A stretch of 64,000 nt of DNA, taken from Heterohyrax brucei (taxonomy: Eukaryota; Chordata; Mammalia; Hyracoidea; Procaviidae). The notes below the pieces were generated by a model. It had not been told where the DNA came from. It ran no database searches and saw only the letters and a program-made list of their open reading frames with translations. The translations under genes were made by a program, and so were the position numbers. Each line of letters begins with the position of its first letter. The stretch's first letter is position 1. Positions 1-11,125 of the stretch are shown in pieces. The stretch lies in assembly GCA_028571685.1 (NCBI GenBank), contig CM053166.1:62706111-62770110 (forward strand), in the 5' to 3' direction.

Positions 1-775
1 CAAGATAAGGAAGCAGCCACTATCTGAAGCACTTCTAGTAGCTGTGGAAGGGGTGAGTTCTAGTGAATTTTGAACTGACTATAAACACTCATAATTCATT
101 AACCAAAATGGGTCACATGGTCCCACCAAACCACAAAGGCATGACAACTGGTTTTCATTTGCCTGGAACAATACAGAAAGAAAGAGATTTAAAAATGAGA
201 GGAGGAAACAGAATGCATGGCTAATTGGCTCTGTGAACAACTACCTCCTTTGCCATGAAACCATAACTGGATGGTACCTGGCTGCTATTACTGAATATTT
301 TGATCAAAAATTCTGTAGAAGAATCCCAGTCAAAAGGTAGGAAATATGGAGCAGAATTTCAAATTCTCAGGAACTCCAGACTTTCTGGGGCCATGCAGGC
401 TGGAAGAACCTGAAACTACTACCCTAAGATAATCTTTATATCTTAAACCTTAAACCAAAAATATCCCCTGAAGTCTTCTTAAAACCAGAGTCATTTAACT
501 TAACTAGTATAGAATGTTTACCTTGAGCACTGTGCTCTTTTAAAATGTATCTATATGGGATCAAATTGATAACAGCAAATCTAAAGATTAGATGGGAAAT
601 ATAGGGAGCAGTGAGTTCGTGTTAACTGGGGGAGGAACACTCAGAAAAGGAGGGTGAAAATGTTTGCACAATGGTAAGAATGTAATCAGCGTCACTAAAC
701 TGTGCGTGTAGAAACTGTTGGATTGGAATATGTTCTGCTGTGTATATTTTCAGTAACAACAACAGCAGTAAAATA
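1..775 (+). repeat. Old L1 3' UTR remnant, enters from the left edge
   Basis: The sequence runs without an open frame into a 3' terminus (about 590-775) that ends in A-rich CAACAACAGC-type sequence. This terminus recurs almost unchanged at 1435-1590, as expected for the shared 3' end of one LINE family. The text near 650-760, with a phrase like TGTACxxxTAGAAACTGTTG, has the layout of old mammalian L1 3' ends. The 5' limit lies outside the window. Family assignment is from pattern memory and is moderate. Confidence 0.5.
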
Positions 776-1434
776 CGTAATAAAGAAAATGTTATTCTGA
801 AAATAAAGCTGCATTGTTTTAGGTCTCATATCCCAGACATTTCAACAGAACTATCCTACCCATGTTTAACCTGTATCCTTCTCAGTGCAGGTTTGAGGCA
901 TAGATCAGTGGGACCTGACTAAATAACTGCCCAAGTAGTTACACATGTTGGTGCTTGAAATCATCCCAATACTTCAAAGCCAAGACCATTGTTATTAGAA
1001 GATAATAATTTATTTTGAGGATGTATTTACCAAGAGATTTCTTGGTCTCTCATCAAAGGAGAAGTTTAGTGATCCATTGCTTCATCAAGTAGTAGCATGA
1101 AGTTCATAGAGAGACTGTTTCTGCATATGCAGAGATCATAGGGCCCATGATCAGTGAAAGGTAGGGGCTCAATAACGAGAGGACCAAGTAAAAAGTCAGA
1201 GACAAGCATCCTAACACTTGAGGGAAGGTGCCGGATGTCTCTAATTCTCTTTAGCACTTAGATCAGGTTGTGAAATGTTTGCTATCTACGTGGCACTAAT
1301 CAGTTATGACTAAAAAAAAAATTAAGAGGCAGAGAGACAAGAGAATGAGTTCTTTCCATGTGAGGAGTAAATTTCAAGAACAAGTACTAAGATTGGAAGG
1401 TGGTAAACCTGATTAAGAAACAGCATATTGGTCC
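776..1434. other. Unassigned sequence between two old L1 3' ends
   Basis: I recognise no gene or repeat here. Short open frames, for example on the minus strand at 1066-1257, have no recognisable similarity and no coding-like composition. Confidence 0.4.
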
Positions 1435-1590
1435 TATAGTAATAAGGGGAGGAACACTCAGAAAAGGAGGATAAAAACGTTTGCACAATGTGAAGAATGT
1501 AATCAGTGTCACAGAATTGTACACATAGCAACCGATGAACTGGAGTATGTTCTGCTGTATATATTCTCAATAACAACAGCTTAAATGACA
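1435..1590 (+). repeat. Second copy of the old L1 3' terminus
   Basis: About 155 bases match 605-765 closely: the same GGGGAGGAACACTCAGAAAA start, the same TTTGCACAATG phrase and the same AACAACAGC end. It is a 5'-truncated copy of the same 3' UTR on the same strand. Confidence 0.6.
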
Positions 1591-2075
1591 TTGAATGACT
1601 GTATAAGAAAGTAGGGAAGACTTTGCTTATGAAATGTAATTTGTATCCAAATGGTTCATAGTCTTGACTGCAAAGCAGAGAAAGCTGGACTTTGGTCCAT
1701 ATTTGGGCTTTGCCAAGCCAAGTAAGTTTTCATTATTTCCAAGATTCCTGACCACTCTTGCTTGTACTCAGGGTCCCAGAACAGTATCCAGTATCCAGAA
1801 ACAATTAAATGTATAGTTTGTTGAACGTTTGTTTATATGACTTTTTAATTGGGATAAAAGTATAATCCAAACATTGTTCCAAACTCAGAAAGCTTTCTAT
1901 CCCCTGCTTTGTTATAGATCAAATTACAATGCAATGTGAGTACTATTAGACAGGAAGTTACAGCATCTCATCGACACAGCACAGAAACTTCTTGTCCTTG
2001 CTCTGACTGATGAAAGTCAGCAGGGAAACTTGAATGAAGTGATCTCTAAGCTAAATATTGAGGAATAGGTACCAA
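1591..2075. other. Unassigned intergenic sequence
   Basis: I see no recognisable gene or repeat in this stretch of about 480 bases. Confidence 0.35.
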
Positions 2076-2390
2076 TAAGGGTTGATCTGTGTTCTCCCCC
2101 CAAAGATATGTTAAAGTCCTAACTCCTAATGCCAGTGAATATGACCTTATTTAGCAATGGTATCTTTGCAGATATAAATAGTGAATATGATGTCATACTG
2201 AAGTAGGGTGCACTCTACTTCAATATGACTACTGTCTTTATAAGAAGAGAAGAGACAGAGAGACATATAGGGAAAATCTTATGTGAAGACGGAGGCAGAA
2301 ATTGGAATTATTCTTAAGAAGTCAAGGGATGCCAAGGATACTGGCAGTCACCAGAAGCTAGGAGAGCAGCTTTCTCCTTATACCTCTCAG
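2076..2390 (+). repeat. MLT1-like MaLR LTR fragment
   Basis: The order of phrases is that of MLT1 LTRs: a GTGTTCTCCCCCCAAAGATATG start, TGACCTTATTTAGCAATGG, TTTGCAGATATAAATAG, ATATGACTACTGTCTTTATAA, GAAGAGACAGAGAGACA, GTGAAGACGGAGGCAGA and CACCAGAAGCTAGGAGAG. The 3' part is missing. It is an old nonautonomous ERVL-class LTR with no coding capacity. Confidence 0.7.
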
Positions 2391-2449
2391 AAACAATCTG
2401 AGAAATCCAAGTTAAGGCTTGTTATTAGGTACTGAGGAAGTGAAAAAGT

Positions 2450-2464
2450 GACCTGTTAACTTTT
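2450..2464. repeat. Left target-site duplication of L1-A
   Basis: GACCTGTTAACTTTT here is repeated at 9654-9668 as GACCTGCTAACTTTT, with one mismatch. The left copy abuts the poly-T (antisense poly-A) of L1-A. Confidence 0.85.
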
Positions 2465-3369
2465 TTTTTTTTATTTAACATAACTGAGTGAAAATGTACA
2501 TTCACATATAAATTTACATGCCCACCTACATGCAGCTTCCACTGTTCTCCCTGTCCGGTGACTGCACACTATTCCTCTCTGCTCCATACATGTCTCATCC
2601 TCCCAACAACCTCCTTTCCCCTCCTCTCCGTCCACTCCCCTTCCTCCAGCCAGAGGTCAGCAAGATGATATCCTGTAGATGTATAGAGCAACAAAGTGCT
2701 TCCAATATGTGGTCACTCTGCATTGCCAAGTCCAATCCATTCCTGTCCAAAGAGTGGACCTTTGTTATAATGTATGGGAAAGGGCAGCATCAGGGCTGGG
2801 GGCCATGCTCTCAGAGGAACCCCAAAACCACTGGACCATCAACTGAGGTCTTTTAGTGGAGATCTCATGATGCACCCCTTTTTATTCTTCTGTTGCCAGT
2901 GAGACTCCTCTCTGTGAGCTCCATCGTGGCTATCGTTGGTGGTGGCCGGGTACCATCCAGTTCTTACGGTCCCAAGTCGATATAGGCACCCACTCTTGTG
3001 GGTCTCTCTGTCTTCTAGGTTGTCTTTACCGCATGTGATTTTGGTCCTCGGTGAGCATCCGTTCCTGCTGAGTTGGGACCATTTGCTGTGTCCTCGGATG
3101 GCAGCTTGGTAGCTTTTAAGACCCCAGACGCCACTCACCAGTGTGGGGTACAGAGAGCTCTCTTAGCAAAATGCTAGTTGTGCCAATTGGCCTGGAATTC
3201 ATCTAAAAGCACCGTCCCCCGCCCCCTGCCCTGGCTACTCTATCCTTGCAGTATTGAGTGAAGATAGAAGGAGTACTCAAGTTATGCTGAAACCCACTTA
3301 ATGTTGTTCTTGTTTCTAATGTGTGCTATCACTGCTTTCTCCCAACTAGATTTCTAGTAACTACCTAAA

Positions 3370-3415
3370 GTAAACCCTCCCCCCCTCCCCCACCTACCCT
3401 ACCCTCCCTTGCGGC
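3370..3415 (-). other. G-rich polypurine tract in the L1-A 3' UTR
   Basis: On the L1 sense strand this is a purine tract with several runs of three or more G, able in principle to form a G-quadruplex. Equivalent tracts occur in the 3' UTRs of L1-E (about 33418-33455), L1-F (about 38200-38220), L1-I (about 48812-48842) and L1-C (22096-22120). A guanine-rich 3' UTR tract is a known shared property of mammalian L1s. Confidence 0.6.
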
Positions 3416-3461
3416 TGTCAAAGAGTCTTTTCTTCTATACACAAGTCTGTTTTTGAGGTCT

Positions 3462-6400
3462 TATCGTAGAGGTCTCATACAGTATTTGTCCCTTTGTCAC
3501 TGACTACTTTCACTCAACATAAAGTCTTCCAGTTGAAACCAGGTTAGGAGATGTTTCCTGGAATCACCGTTATTCTTTATCTTTGTGTAGTGCTCCATTG
3601 AGTATATGTACCATAGTTTACATATCCATTCTTCTATTGTTGGGCATCTGGGTTGATTCCATCTTTTTGCTATCATGGACTGTGCTGCGGTAAACATTCT
3701 GGTGCATGTGTCCGTTGGTGTGAAAGGCCTTGAATCTGTAGGATATGTTGCAAGTAGTGGAATTACTGGGTCAAATGGTATATCGATATCCATTTTTCTA
3801 AGGAAGCACCAGATTGCCTTCCAAAGAGGCTAGACCTTTTTGCAACCCCACCAACAGTGTAGGAGGGTTCCACTTTCTCCACAGCCTCTCCAGCATTTGT
3901 TGATTTGTGTTTTCTGGATCATGGCCAATCTTGTTGGAGTGAGATGGTATCTCATTGTTGTCTTGATTTGAACTTCTTTAATAACTAAAGATTGTGAACA
4001 TGTCCGCATGTGTTTTTTGGCTGCCTGGATCTCCTCTTTAGTGAAGTGTTTGTCCATCACCTTTGCCCATCGCTTAATTGGATGGTTTATCTTCTTCTTA
4101 TTGATATTTTGTAGTATCTTATAGATTATGGAGACCAGGCGTCGGTCTGACATGGTGTTGCCAAATATTTTTTCCCATTCTGTGGGTGTTCTTTTAATTC
4201 TATTAATAAAGTCTTTGAATGAGCAAAAGTGTTTGATTCTTAATAGTTCCCATTTATCTACTTTCTCTTCTGTTGATTTGGGTTTCTTTGACAGATTTTG
4301 GAGTCTGTCCTCATTGTGTATTAAAACTTCCGTTGTTGTTCCTACCTTTTCTTGGATGAGCTTTATCATTTTAGGTTTGATATTTAGGTCTTTTCTCCAG
4401 TTGGAGTTGGTTTTTGTATAAGGTGTAAGATATGGATCTTGATTCAGTTTATTGCAGATGGATAACCAATTTTGCCAGCACCATTTGTTGAAGAGACTGT
4501 TTTTACCCAAGTTTAATGTCTTAGGGCCTTTGTCAAATATGAACTGTTCAGACGCAGATGGTGTCATCTCTGGGGTCTCAATTCTGTTCTATTGATCGAT
4601 CTGTCTGTTGTTGTACCAGTACCAGGCTGTTTTGACCACTGTGGCAGTGTAGTATGTTCTAAGGTCGGGTAATGAGAGGCCTCCCAGTGTGTTCTTCTTC
4701 TTTAGTAGTACCTTACTTATCCGGAGCTTTTTCCCTTTCCAAACAAAATTGGTGATTTCTTTCTCCATCTCATTAAAAAATGTTGCTGGAACTTGTATTG
4801 GGATTGCATTATATAAATAAATTGCTTTCGGTAAAATAGACATTTCGACAATGTTAAGTCTTCCTATCCATGAGCAGGGTAGGTTTTTCCATTTATCTAA
4901 GTCTCTTTTAGTTTCTTGTAGTAAGGGCTTGTAGTTCTCTTTGTAAAGGTCTGTTCTTTCTCCGGTTAGATTAATTCCTAGGTACTTTATCTTTTTAGGG
5001 GCTATCGTTAATGGTATTGATTTGGTAATTTCCTCCTTAACAGCCTCGTTGTTGGTATAAAGGAATCCTACTGATTTACTTATGTTTATCTTGTATCCTC
5101 AGACTTTGCTGAACTCTTCTATCAGTTTTAGTAGCTTACTTATAGATTCCTTGGGGTTTTCTGCATATACAATCATATCATTTGCGAACAGGGAGATGTT
5201 ACCTTCCTCTTTGCCGATGCAGAGGCCCTTTATTTCTTCGTCTTGTCTAATTGCTCTGGCTAGAACTTCTAGCACAATGTTGAATAGGAGAGGTGACAGT
5301 GGGCATCCTTGTCTAGTTCCTGATCTCAAGGGAAAGTCTTTCAGTCTCTCTCCATTCAGGATGATGTGGGCAACTGGCTTTGTATAAGTGGCCCTTATTG
5401 TGTTGAGGAATTTGCCATCTATGCCCATTTTGCTAAGAGTTTTTAGCATGAATGGGTGTTGGACTTTATCAAATGCCTTTTCTGATCCATGGACAAAATC
5501 AGGTGATCCTTGCCTTTTGTGTTATGTATGTGGTTAATCACATTAATTGTTTTCCTGATGTTGAACCAGCATTGCATCCCTGGTATGAATCCCACTTGGT
5601 CATGATGGATTATTTTCTTGATATGTTGTTGTATTCTGTTGGCTAGAATTCTGTTGAAGATTTTTGCATCTAGGTTCATGAGTGATATCGGTCTGTAGTT
5701 CTCTGTCTTTGTTGGATCTTTCCCTGACTTAGGTATCAGGGTTATGCTGGCTTCATAGAATGAGTTTGGGAGTACTCCATCCCTTTCTATACTGTGAAAT
5801 AATCTCAGTAGTATTGTGGATAACTTCTCTAAATGCTTGGTAGAATTCTGCCATGAAGCCATCTGGTCCCGGACTTTTTTGGGTTGACAGTGTTTTGACG
5901 ACCTTTTCAATCTCTTCCTTTGTGATGGGTTTATAAAGTTGTTCTGCCTCATGTTCTGATAATTTGAGTAGGTGGTATGAGTCAAGGAATTTTTCATTTT
6001 CACTTCGGTTTTCAAATTTGTTAGAGTACAGTCTTTCATAGTATTCTGTTATGACATTATTGATTTCTGTTGCATCTGTGGTGACAACTCCCCTCTCATT
6101 TCTAATTTGGGTTATTTGTTTCCTTTCTTGCTTTTCTTTAATAAGTTGAGCCAGTGGTTTATCGATTTTGTTGATCTATTCAAAAAACCAGCTTTTGGTC
6201 TTTTCACTTTTTTCAATTGTTTTTCTGTTCTCTAATTCATTTAGCTGTGCTCTAATCTTTATGATCTCCTTTCTTCTGGTGCCCGAGGGGTTCCTCTATT
6301 GTACTCTTTCTACTTGTTCAAGCTGTAGAGTTAATTCCTTGATTTGGTTTCTTTCTTCCTTCCAGATGTGTGCATTTATGGAGAGAAACAGACCTCTGAG

Positions 6401-7280
6401 CACTGCTTTGGCTGTATCCCATAGGTTCTGGTAGGAAGTGTTTTCATTCTCATTGGAATCCATGAATTTCTTTAATTCATCCTTGATTTCCTCTATAACC
6501 CATGTTTTTTTGAGCAAGATGTTGTTCAGTTTCCAAGAGTTCCACTTTCTATCTCTGTTTTTTCTGCTATTGATTTCAACTTTTATGGCTTTATGATCTG
6601 AGAAGATGCTTTGCAGTAATTCAATGGTATGGATTTTGTTGAGCATTGCATTTTGGCCTATCACGCGGTCAATTCTGGAGAATGTTCCATGTGCACTGGA
6701 GAAGAAGGTGTAGTTGTCTGCTGATGGGTGGAAAGTTCTGTATGTATCAATGAGGTTTAGTTGGTTAATTGTGTCAGTGAGGTCTTCTGTATCTTTACTG
6801 AGCTTTTTTCTAGATGATCTGTCTAGTAATGAGAGTGGAGTGTTAAATTCTCCCACTATTATTGTGGAGTCATCTAACTCTCTTTTGAGTGTAGCCAGTG
6901 TTTCTTCGACATTTAGGTGCTCTGACATTAGATGCATAAATATTTAATATAGTTAAGTCTTGCTTGTGTACTGAACCTTTCAGCTATAAATAGTGTCCAT
7001 CTTTGTCCATGATGGTGGATTTGACATTAAAATTGATTTTGTCTGAGATTAGAATTGCCACCCCTGCTCTTCTCTGTTCATTGTTAGCTTGATATATATT
7101 CTTCCATGCTTTAATTTTCAGTTCGTCCCTGTCTTTAGGTCTCAAGTGAGTTTCTTGTAGACAACATATGGATGGGTTGTGTCTTTTGATCCAAGATGAC
7201 TCTCGGTGTCTCTTTACTGGAGCATTCAGTCCATTCACATTCAATGTAATTATTGATAAGTACGTGTTCAGTGCTGCCAT
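3462..7280 (-). pseudogene. L1-A ORF2 (endonuclease and reverse transcriptase), broken
   Basis: In a working L1, ORF2p nicks target DNA with an APE-type endonuclease and copies L1 RNA by target-primed reverse transcription. The start at 7280 (MAALNTYLSIITLNVNG) gives the endonuclease N-terminus, and CCLQETHL carries the catalytic Glu. The later EN motif reads VGEFNTP where the family has GDFN, and SDHKAI is kept. RT pieces follow at 6039-5443 and 5449-5099, with RQGCPLSP present, but the catalytic FADD box reads FAND. The C-terminal zinc knuckle (C-x3-C-x7-H-x4-C) is at about 3850-3900. The frame changes at least three times between 7280 and 5449. From 5449 onward one frame is kept but has internal stops, the last a CGA-to-TGA change that ends the piece at 3497. 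The natural end (MRPLR then stop) is at 3462. It is certainly inactive. Confidence 0.93.
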
Positions 7281-7683
7281 TGTGATATGTTTATTTTTAA
7301 GTTGATGTTTTCTCTGTTGTTCTTATTAGTCTGTTCTGGGACACTCTTTTCTGTGAGTTGATTTTTCACCTTTTTCAGAGCTGGTTTTATAGTTGCTGAG
7401 ACTCGTGTGTTACATTTCTTGAAATGGTATGATACTTCTTTGGTGTGCTTTACAGCTGCCCCATGAACCCCCTTAATAAACTATTTATAAATCCAATTTT
7501 AACTACTACCAGTCTTGTCATCTTCCTCTCCATCTGGAAGGACTATAACGACTGTAGTACATCCCTCTTTTTATTATGATGACACCATAGTTTTCATGAT
7601 GATCACTGGATGGCTTCTTTCCATATCAAAGCTTTGATTTAGTTTGGAGCCTTCCCTAAATGAGTAGAGTATTGAGTAGTGTG

Positions 7684-8660
7684 TCATTGTAAAATATAAA
7701 GTTGGTGGTTTTGTTCTTCTAAGCCAAAGCCAAGAACTTCTTTCAGCATTTCTTGTAGTTTGGGTTTGGTTTTTACAAAGTCTCTGAGTTTCTGTTTATC
7801 TGGGAATGTCTTAATTTCATTTTCGTATTTGAAAGACAGTTTTGCAGGATATGTAATTCTTGGCTGGAAGTTCTTCTCCTTCAAGACTTTGAATGTGTCA
7901 TGCCACTGTCTCCATGCCAGCATGGTTTCTGCTGAGAAATTGGACGAGAGCCTACAGGGTTTGCCTCTGAATGTGAGCTTTGCCTTGAGTCTTGCTACCT
8001 TTACGAGTTTCTGCTTGTGTTTCATTTTGTTAACCTTGATTATAATATGTCTTGGAGTCCTTCTTTTGAGATCTATATTGGGTGGCGTACGATATGCATC
8101 TGAGATGTCTATATTCTCTTCCTTCATGATTTCTGGGAAGTTTTCTTTCAGAACCTCAGCAACAATACTCTCTATGTTCTCAGATGTCTCACCCTGTTCA
8201 GGGACTCCAATTAATCGAACTTTGTTCCTCTTAATAGAGTCTCACATGCTTCTTAATGTTTCTTCATTTTTCTTGTTTCTTTTTTCTGATTTCTGCTCAT
8301 AGACGCTGGCCTCAGTAGCTCTGTCTTCCAAGTCAGAAATTCTTTTTTCCATTTGTTCCATTCTGTTTCCATGGTTTTGCATGGAAGTTTCTATGTCTTT
8401 GATTTTCTTCTTGATCTGTTGGATTTCAGAGTACTGGTGTTCCATCAGATCGAACAACTTGCTTGATTTTCCCTTTGTTCTGCTGCATTTTGTATAAGGT
8501 CTAGAAAGGCTCTGTATATAATCAATTTGTATTCACTTCCTGATGCTTTCATAAAAGTTTCTTCATCTGGAAAACCCCTTGGTTGCTTTGTTTGGGAGCC
8601 TTCTGAAGCCATGAGTGATTGCTTGTATGCCACAATTGTCTGTTGCTTTTTGGGTCCCAT
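7684..8660 (-). pseudogene. L1-A ORF1 (RNA-binding nucleic-acid chaperone), broken
   Basis: ORF1p normally forms coiled-coil trimers that coat L1 RNA. The start at 8660 (MGPKKQQTIVAYK) matches the N-termini of the other L1 copies. A heptad-like region (SEIQQIKKKIKDIETSM, then EQMEKRISDLEDRA) lies at 8242-8457, and the conserved C-terminal domain (KAKLTFRGKPCRLSSNFSAE, then ITYPAKLSF) at 7684-8127. A frameshift near 8450 separates the N-terminus from the coiled coil. A TGG-to-TGA change near 8242 then interrupts the same frame that reopens at 8127. Two lesions over about 325 codons indicate modest decay. Confidence 0.93.
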
Positions 8661-9625
8661 GTGAGTATATAGAGGTTGGAAGACGTACTGAGGGGATGCA
8701 TTGCAAGTGTTTCTCTAGGCTGTCTTCAAACGTAAACCAAAAGGCATCCGACCAGTTCACAAGTCAGTTAGGTTTTCAGGTGTAGAGGTCCCTCTTCTCA
8801 TCTGACAAAGCACCACTATATCCAACCCGAGATGATAACTGACTAGTTCAGAATACAGGAGTGCTACTGCCCTGTTGGCCTCTACTGACAGGGCCTAGCC
8901 TTATCTAACACTGCGTCCAGTGCTAGGTTTGTGATAGGAAAGCGCTCTCCTGTGGGCAGGCTCTGCCTCCCAAACTAAGAATTGGGTCCAGCTGCAGCCA
9001 CCGTATCTAAGATGGCGTCCTCCACACAGGCAGCAGACAGAGGGGCTAAAGGTGCCGAGAAGTAGTGATTCCTCTGATTCTGTTGCAGGGCCCCCAACGT
9101 TGGCAGCACTGTGCAAAATCACTACTTTTCTGTTGCAGAAGCGCTGTCCCGTTTGCAAGCGCTGGCTCCCAGGCTAAGGATGAGGTCCCGCTAAAATCTT
9201 GGTACCAACATGGCGTCCCGCACCCTGACCACAGAGCTCCGCACAAACCCCGCTGAGGCAGCTACAAAACGAAAGACTCAACGTGGCTAGATTAACAGAG
9301 TCCCGAGCCTGGCTCTCAGAATATGGGAATTTCACCTGCCTATCCCCCCAGCAGCGCATCTGTGTCCAGTTGCCAGGCAAGACCCAGCTCCGCCTGCCAG
9401 CTGAGACAGAGGAAAAAAGTCAAAATCATGCATTTACCTTCCATCCGTGAGAGCTGGGGCTAGCCCGGAGCGGGAGTCAGCGAAAGAGAGGAGGTTTTTT
9501 GCTGAGTGGTATGAAGTCCCAATTAACAGCTCTGTGCTATGTCCTGAGACTGATTAGGTGATCAGAAGGCTCTGTTTGATTGTCAATTCAGGTCTTCGTT
9601 TCCAGAGCGATATAAGGAGACGTGT

Positions 9626-9653
9626 GCTTAGTCCGCCATCTTGACTCCGCCCC
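9626..9653 (-). promoter_or_regulatory. L1-A 5' terminus with YY1-type site
   Basis: On the minus strand the first bases read GGGGCGGAGTCAAGATGGCG. CAAGATGGC matches the YY1 core known to direct correct transcription starts in human L1 5' UTRs. Equivalent sites lie at the 5' ends of L1-B (11186-11196), L1-C (15527-15537, degraded to GATGGTGG) and L1-I (about 55072-55087). The function here is inferred from that known role. Confidence 0.6.
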
Positions 9654-9800
9654 GACCTGCTAACTTTTAAAATATGAGGTTCACAATTAAATGTAAATAA
9701 TGCCACAGGATATAAATAATGTGCTTTGTGACCCCATCTGGAACAAGACAAAGACAAGACAACTTTGCAACTTTGCACACACAAGCACACACAGAGTAAG

Positions 9801-10323
9801 TGTTTTAGTCAGCTGGGCTGCTCTAACAGAAATACCACATAGTGGATGTCTTTAACAAAGGGAGGTTTATTCTTACATAGTCCGGTAGGCTGCAAGTCCA
9901 TATGCAGGGTGTCCGCTCCAGGGGAAGGCTTTCCCCTTGTCAGCTCTGGAGGAAAGTCCGGTATTGCATCAGTCTTTGTCCAGTGAGCGTTTGGCACAGG
10001 AACCTCAGGTCGGAAGGATGTGCTCTTCTCCCGGTGCTGCTTTCTTGATAGTAATGAGGTTCCCAATTCTCTGCTTGCTTCTCTTTCCTTTTATCTCTTG
10101 CAGGCTGAAGGAATTAAGGGTGGGGCAAGGCATACTCCAGGGAAACTCCCTTTACAGCAGAGCAGGGAAGTAATCCTATGTAGGAATTTACAGCCCCAAC
10201 CTAATCCTTTAACATACAGTTTAGGGAAACCACAAAATGGAGGACAGTCATAAGATACTGGAAATCATGTCCCAGCCACATGGCTACGCATATTTTTGGG
10301 GGGACACAATTCAATCCATGACA
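9801..10323 (-). repeat. Solo LTR, MaLR-type, with perfect TSD
   Basis: Read on the minus strand, the element runs from TGTCATGGATTGAATTGTGT to a TAGCTGACTAAAACA end, so it has the TG...CA termini of an LTR. An AATAAA signal lies near its 3' end. It is flanked by a perfect 5-bp TSD, GTAAG at 9796-9800 and 10324-10328. No internal or coding sequence is present. It is one of at least six related LTRs in this window. The 5-bp TSD and terminal phrases fit the ERVL-MaLR group; the exact family name is not certain. Confidence 0.85.
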
Positions 10324-10389
10324 GTAAGTAAACATTCCCTTTTCTGACTAAAATAAATGATGGACATATCTTATTGGTGATGGCTTTGT

Positions 10390-11125
10390 TATTGTTGATG
10401 CTAGGTGCTGTCCAGTTGCTTCCAACACATAATGACCCTGTGTACAATAGAACCAAACACTGTCTAGTCTTCTGCCATCCTCACAATCATTGTTATGCTT
10501 GAACTCACTGTTGCAAACACTGTGTCAATCAGTTTCACTGAGGATCTTCTTTCTTTTTGCTGATGCTCTATTTTACCAAGCATGATGTCCTCTTTAAGGG
10601 ACACATCCTTCCAGACAACACGTCAAAAGTCTGTGAGATGAATTTTCATCATCCTGGTTTCTAATGAGTGTTCTGGTTGTACTTCTTCCAAGACAGATTT
10701 GTTCATTTTGTACATCCCATGTTTCAATTATTAATGGATGCTTGTAGCTGTTTCTTCTCATTTTGAGTGGTGCCACACCAACAAATGAAAATCTTGAAAG
10801 CTTGACTCTATCCATGTCTTTAAGGTCAACTCTACTTTGAGGAGGCAGCTTTTCCCCAGTTATTTTTTGAATTCCTTCCAATATGAAGGGTTTCTCTTCC
10901 GGCACTATGTCAGACAATGTCTCTGTCCTATTCATAATGTTTTCACTAGTTGATTTTTTCAGAAGTATACTGCTAGGTCCTTCTTCCTAATCTTTCTTAG
11001 TCTAGAAGCTTCACTGCAAACTATTTACCAGTAGTGACCCTGCTAATATTTGAAATACCATTTGCAAAGCTTCCAGTATCACAACAACACACAAGCCACC
11101 ACAGTACAAGCTGGCAGACACATGG
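10390..11125 (-). mobile_element. Internally deleted, nonautonomous RTE element
   Basis: The left end carries the RTE 3' terminus (ATGCTAGGTGCTGTCC, then CACAATCATTGTTATGCTTG), also seen in longer RTE copies at 31011, 60437 and 63928. The right end carries the RTE 5' region (on the minus strand GTGGTGGCTTGTGTGTTG), also seen at 23760 and 26622. The endonuclease-RT body, more than 2 kb, is absent, with the join near 10700. It is therefore a 5'-plus-3' composite of about 740 bp. Confidence 0.75.
10594..10935 (-). CDS. 113-codon frame spanning the RTE deletion join
   Basis: The frame starts MNRTETLSDIVPEEKP. Its first about 75 codons derive from the RTE 5' region (ending near KMRRNSYKHPLIIETW, comparable with 26900-27020). 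Its last part (QICLGRSTTRTLI) derives from the far C-terminal end of the RTE ORF, comparable with QISPGRSTTRVLF at about 31280. It has no endonuclease or RT motif. It may simply be decayed RTE sequence that happens to be open. Expression or selection cannot be judged from one copy. Confidence 0.3.
   Translation of the reverse strand: MNRTETLSDIVPEEKPFILEGIQKITGEKLPPQSRVDLKDMDRVKLSRFSFVGVAPLKMRRNSYKHPLIIETWDVQNEQICLGRSTTRTLIRNQDDENSSHRLLTCCLEGCVP

Larger units (their letters stand above)
2461..9653 (-). mobile_element. L1-A, full-length LINE-1
   Basis: This element of about 7.2 kb is complete from the 5' terminus (right end, reading GGGGCGGAGTCAAGATGGCG on the minus strand) to the poly-A tail (T-run at 2461-2472). 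It has a 5' UTR of about 1 kb, ORF1, a short spacer, ORF2 and a 3' UTR of about 1 kb. Flanking TSDs prove insertion by target-primed reverse transcription. One mismatch between TSD copies and high similarity to L1-E suggest a fairly recent insertion. Both ORFs are now disrupted. Confidence 0.96.

Noticed and set aside
2518-2856. 112-codon plus-strand frame
   Set aside because: It is antisense to the L1-A 3' UTR; the homologous stretch in L1-E is not kept as the same frame, so it is a shadow.
7760-8302. 180-codon plus-strand frame
   Set aside because: It is antisense to L1-A ORF1 and Phe/Leu/Ser-rich, as expected from reading an A-rich coding strand backwards. The same shadow appears over other L1 ORFs.
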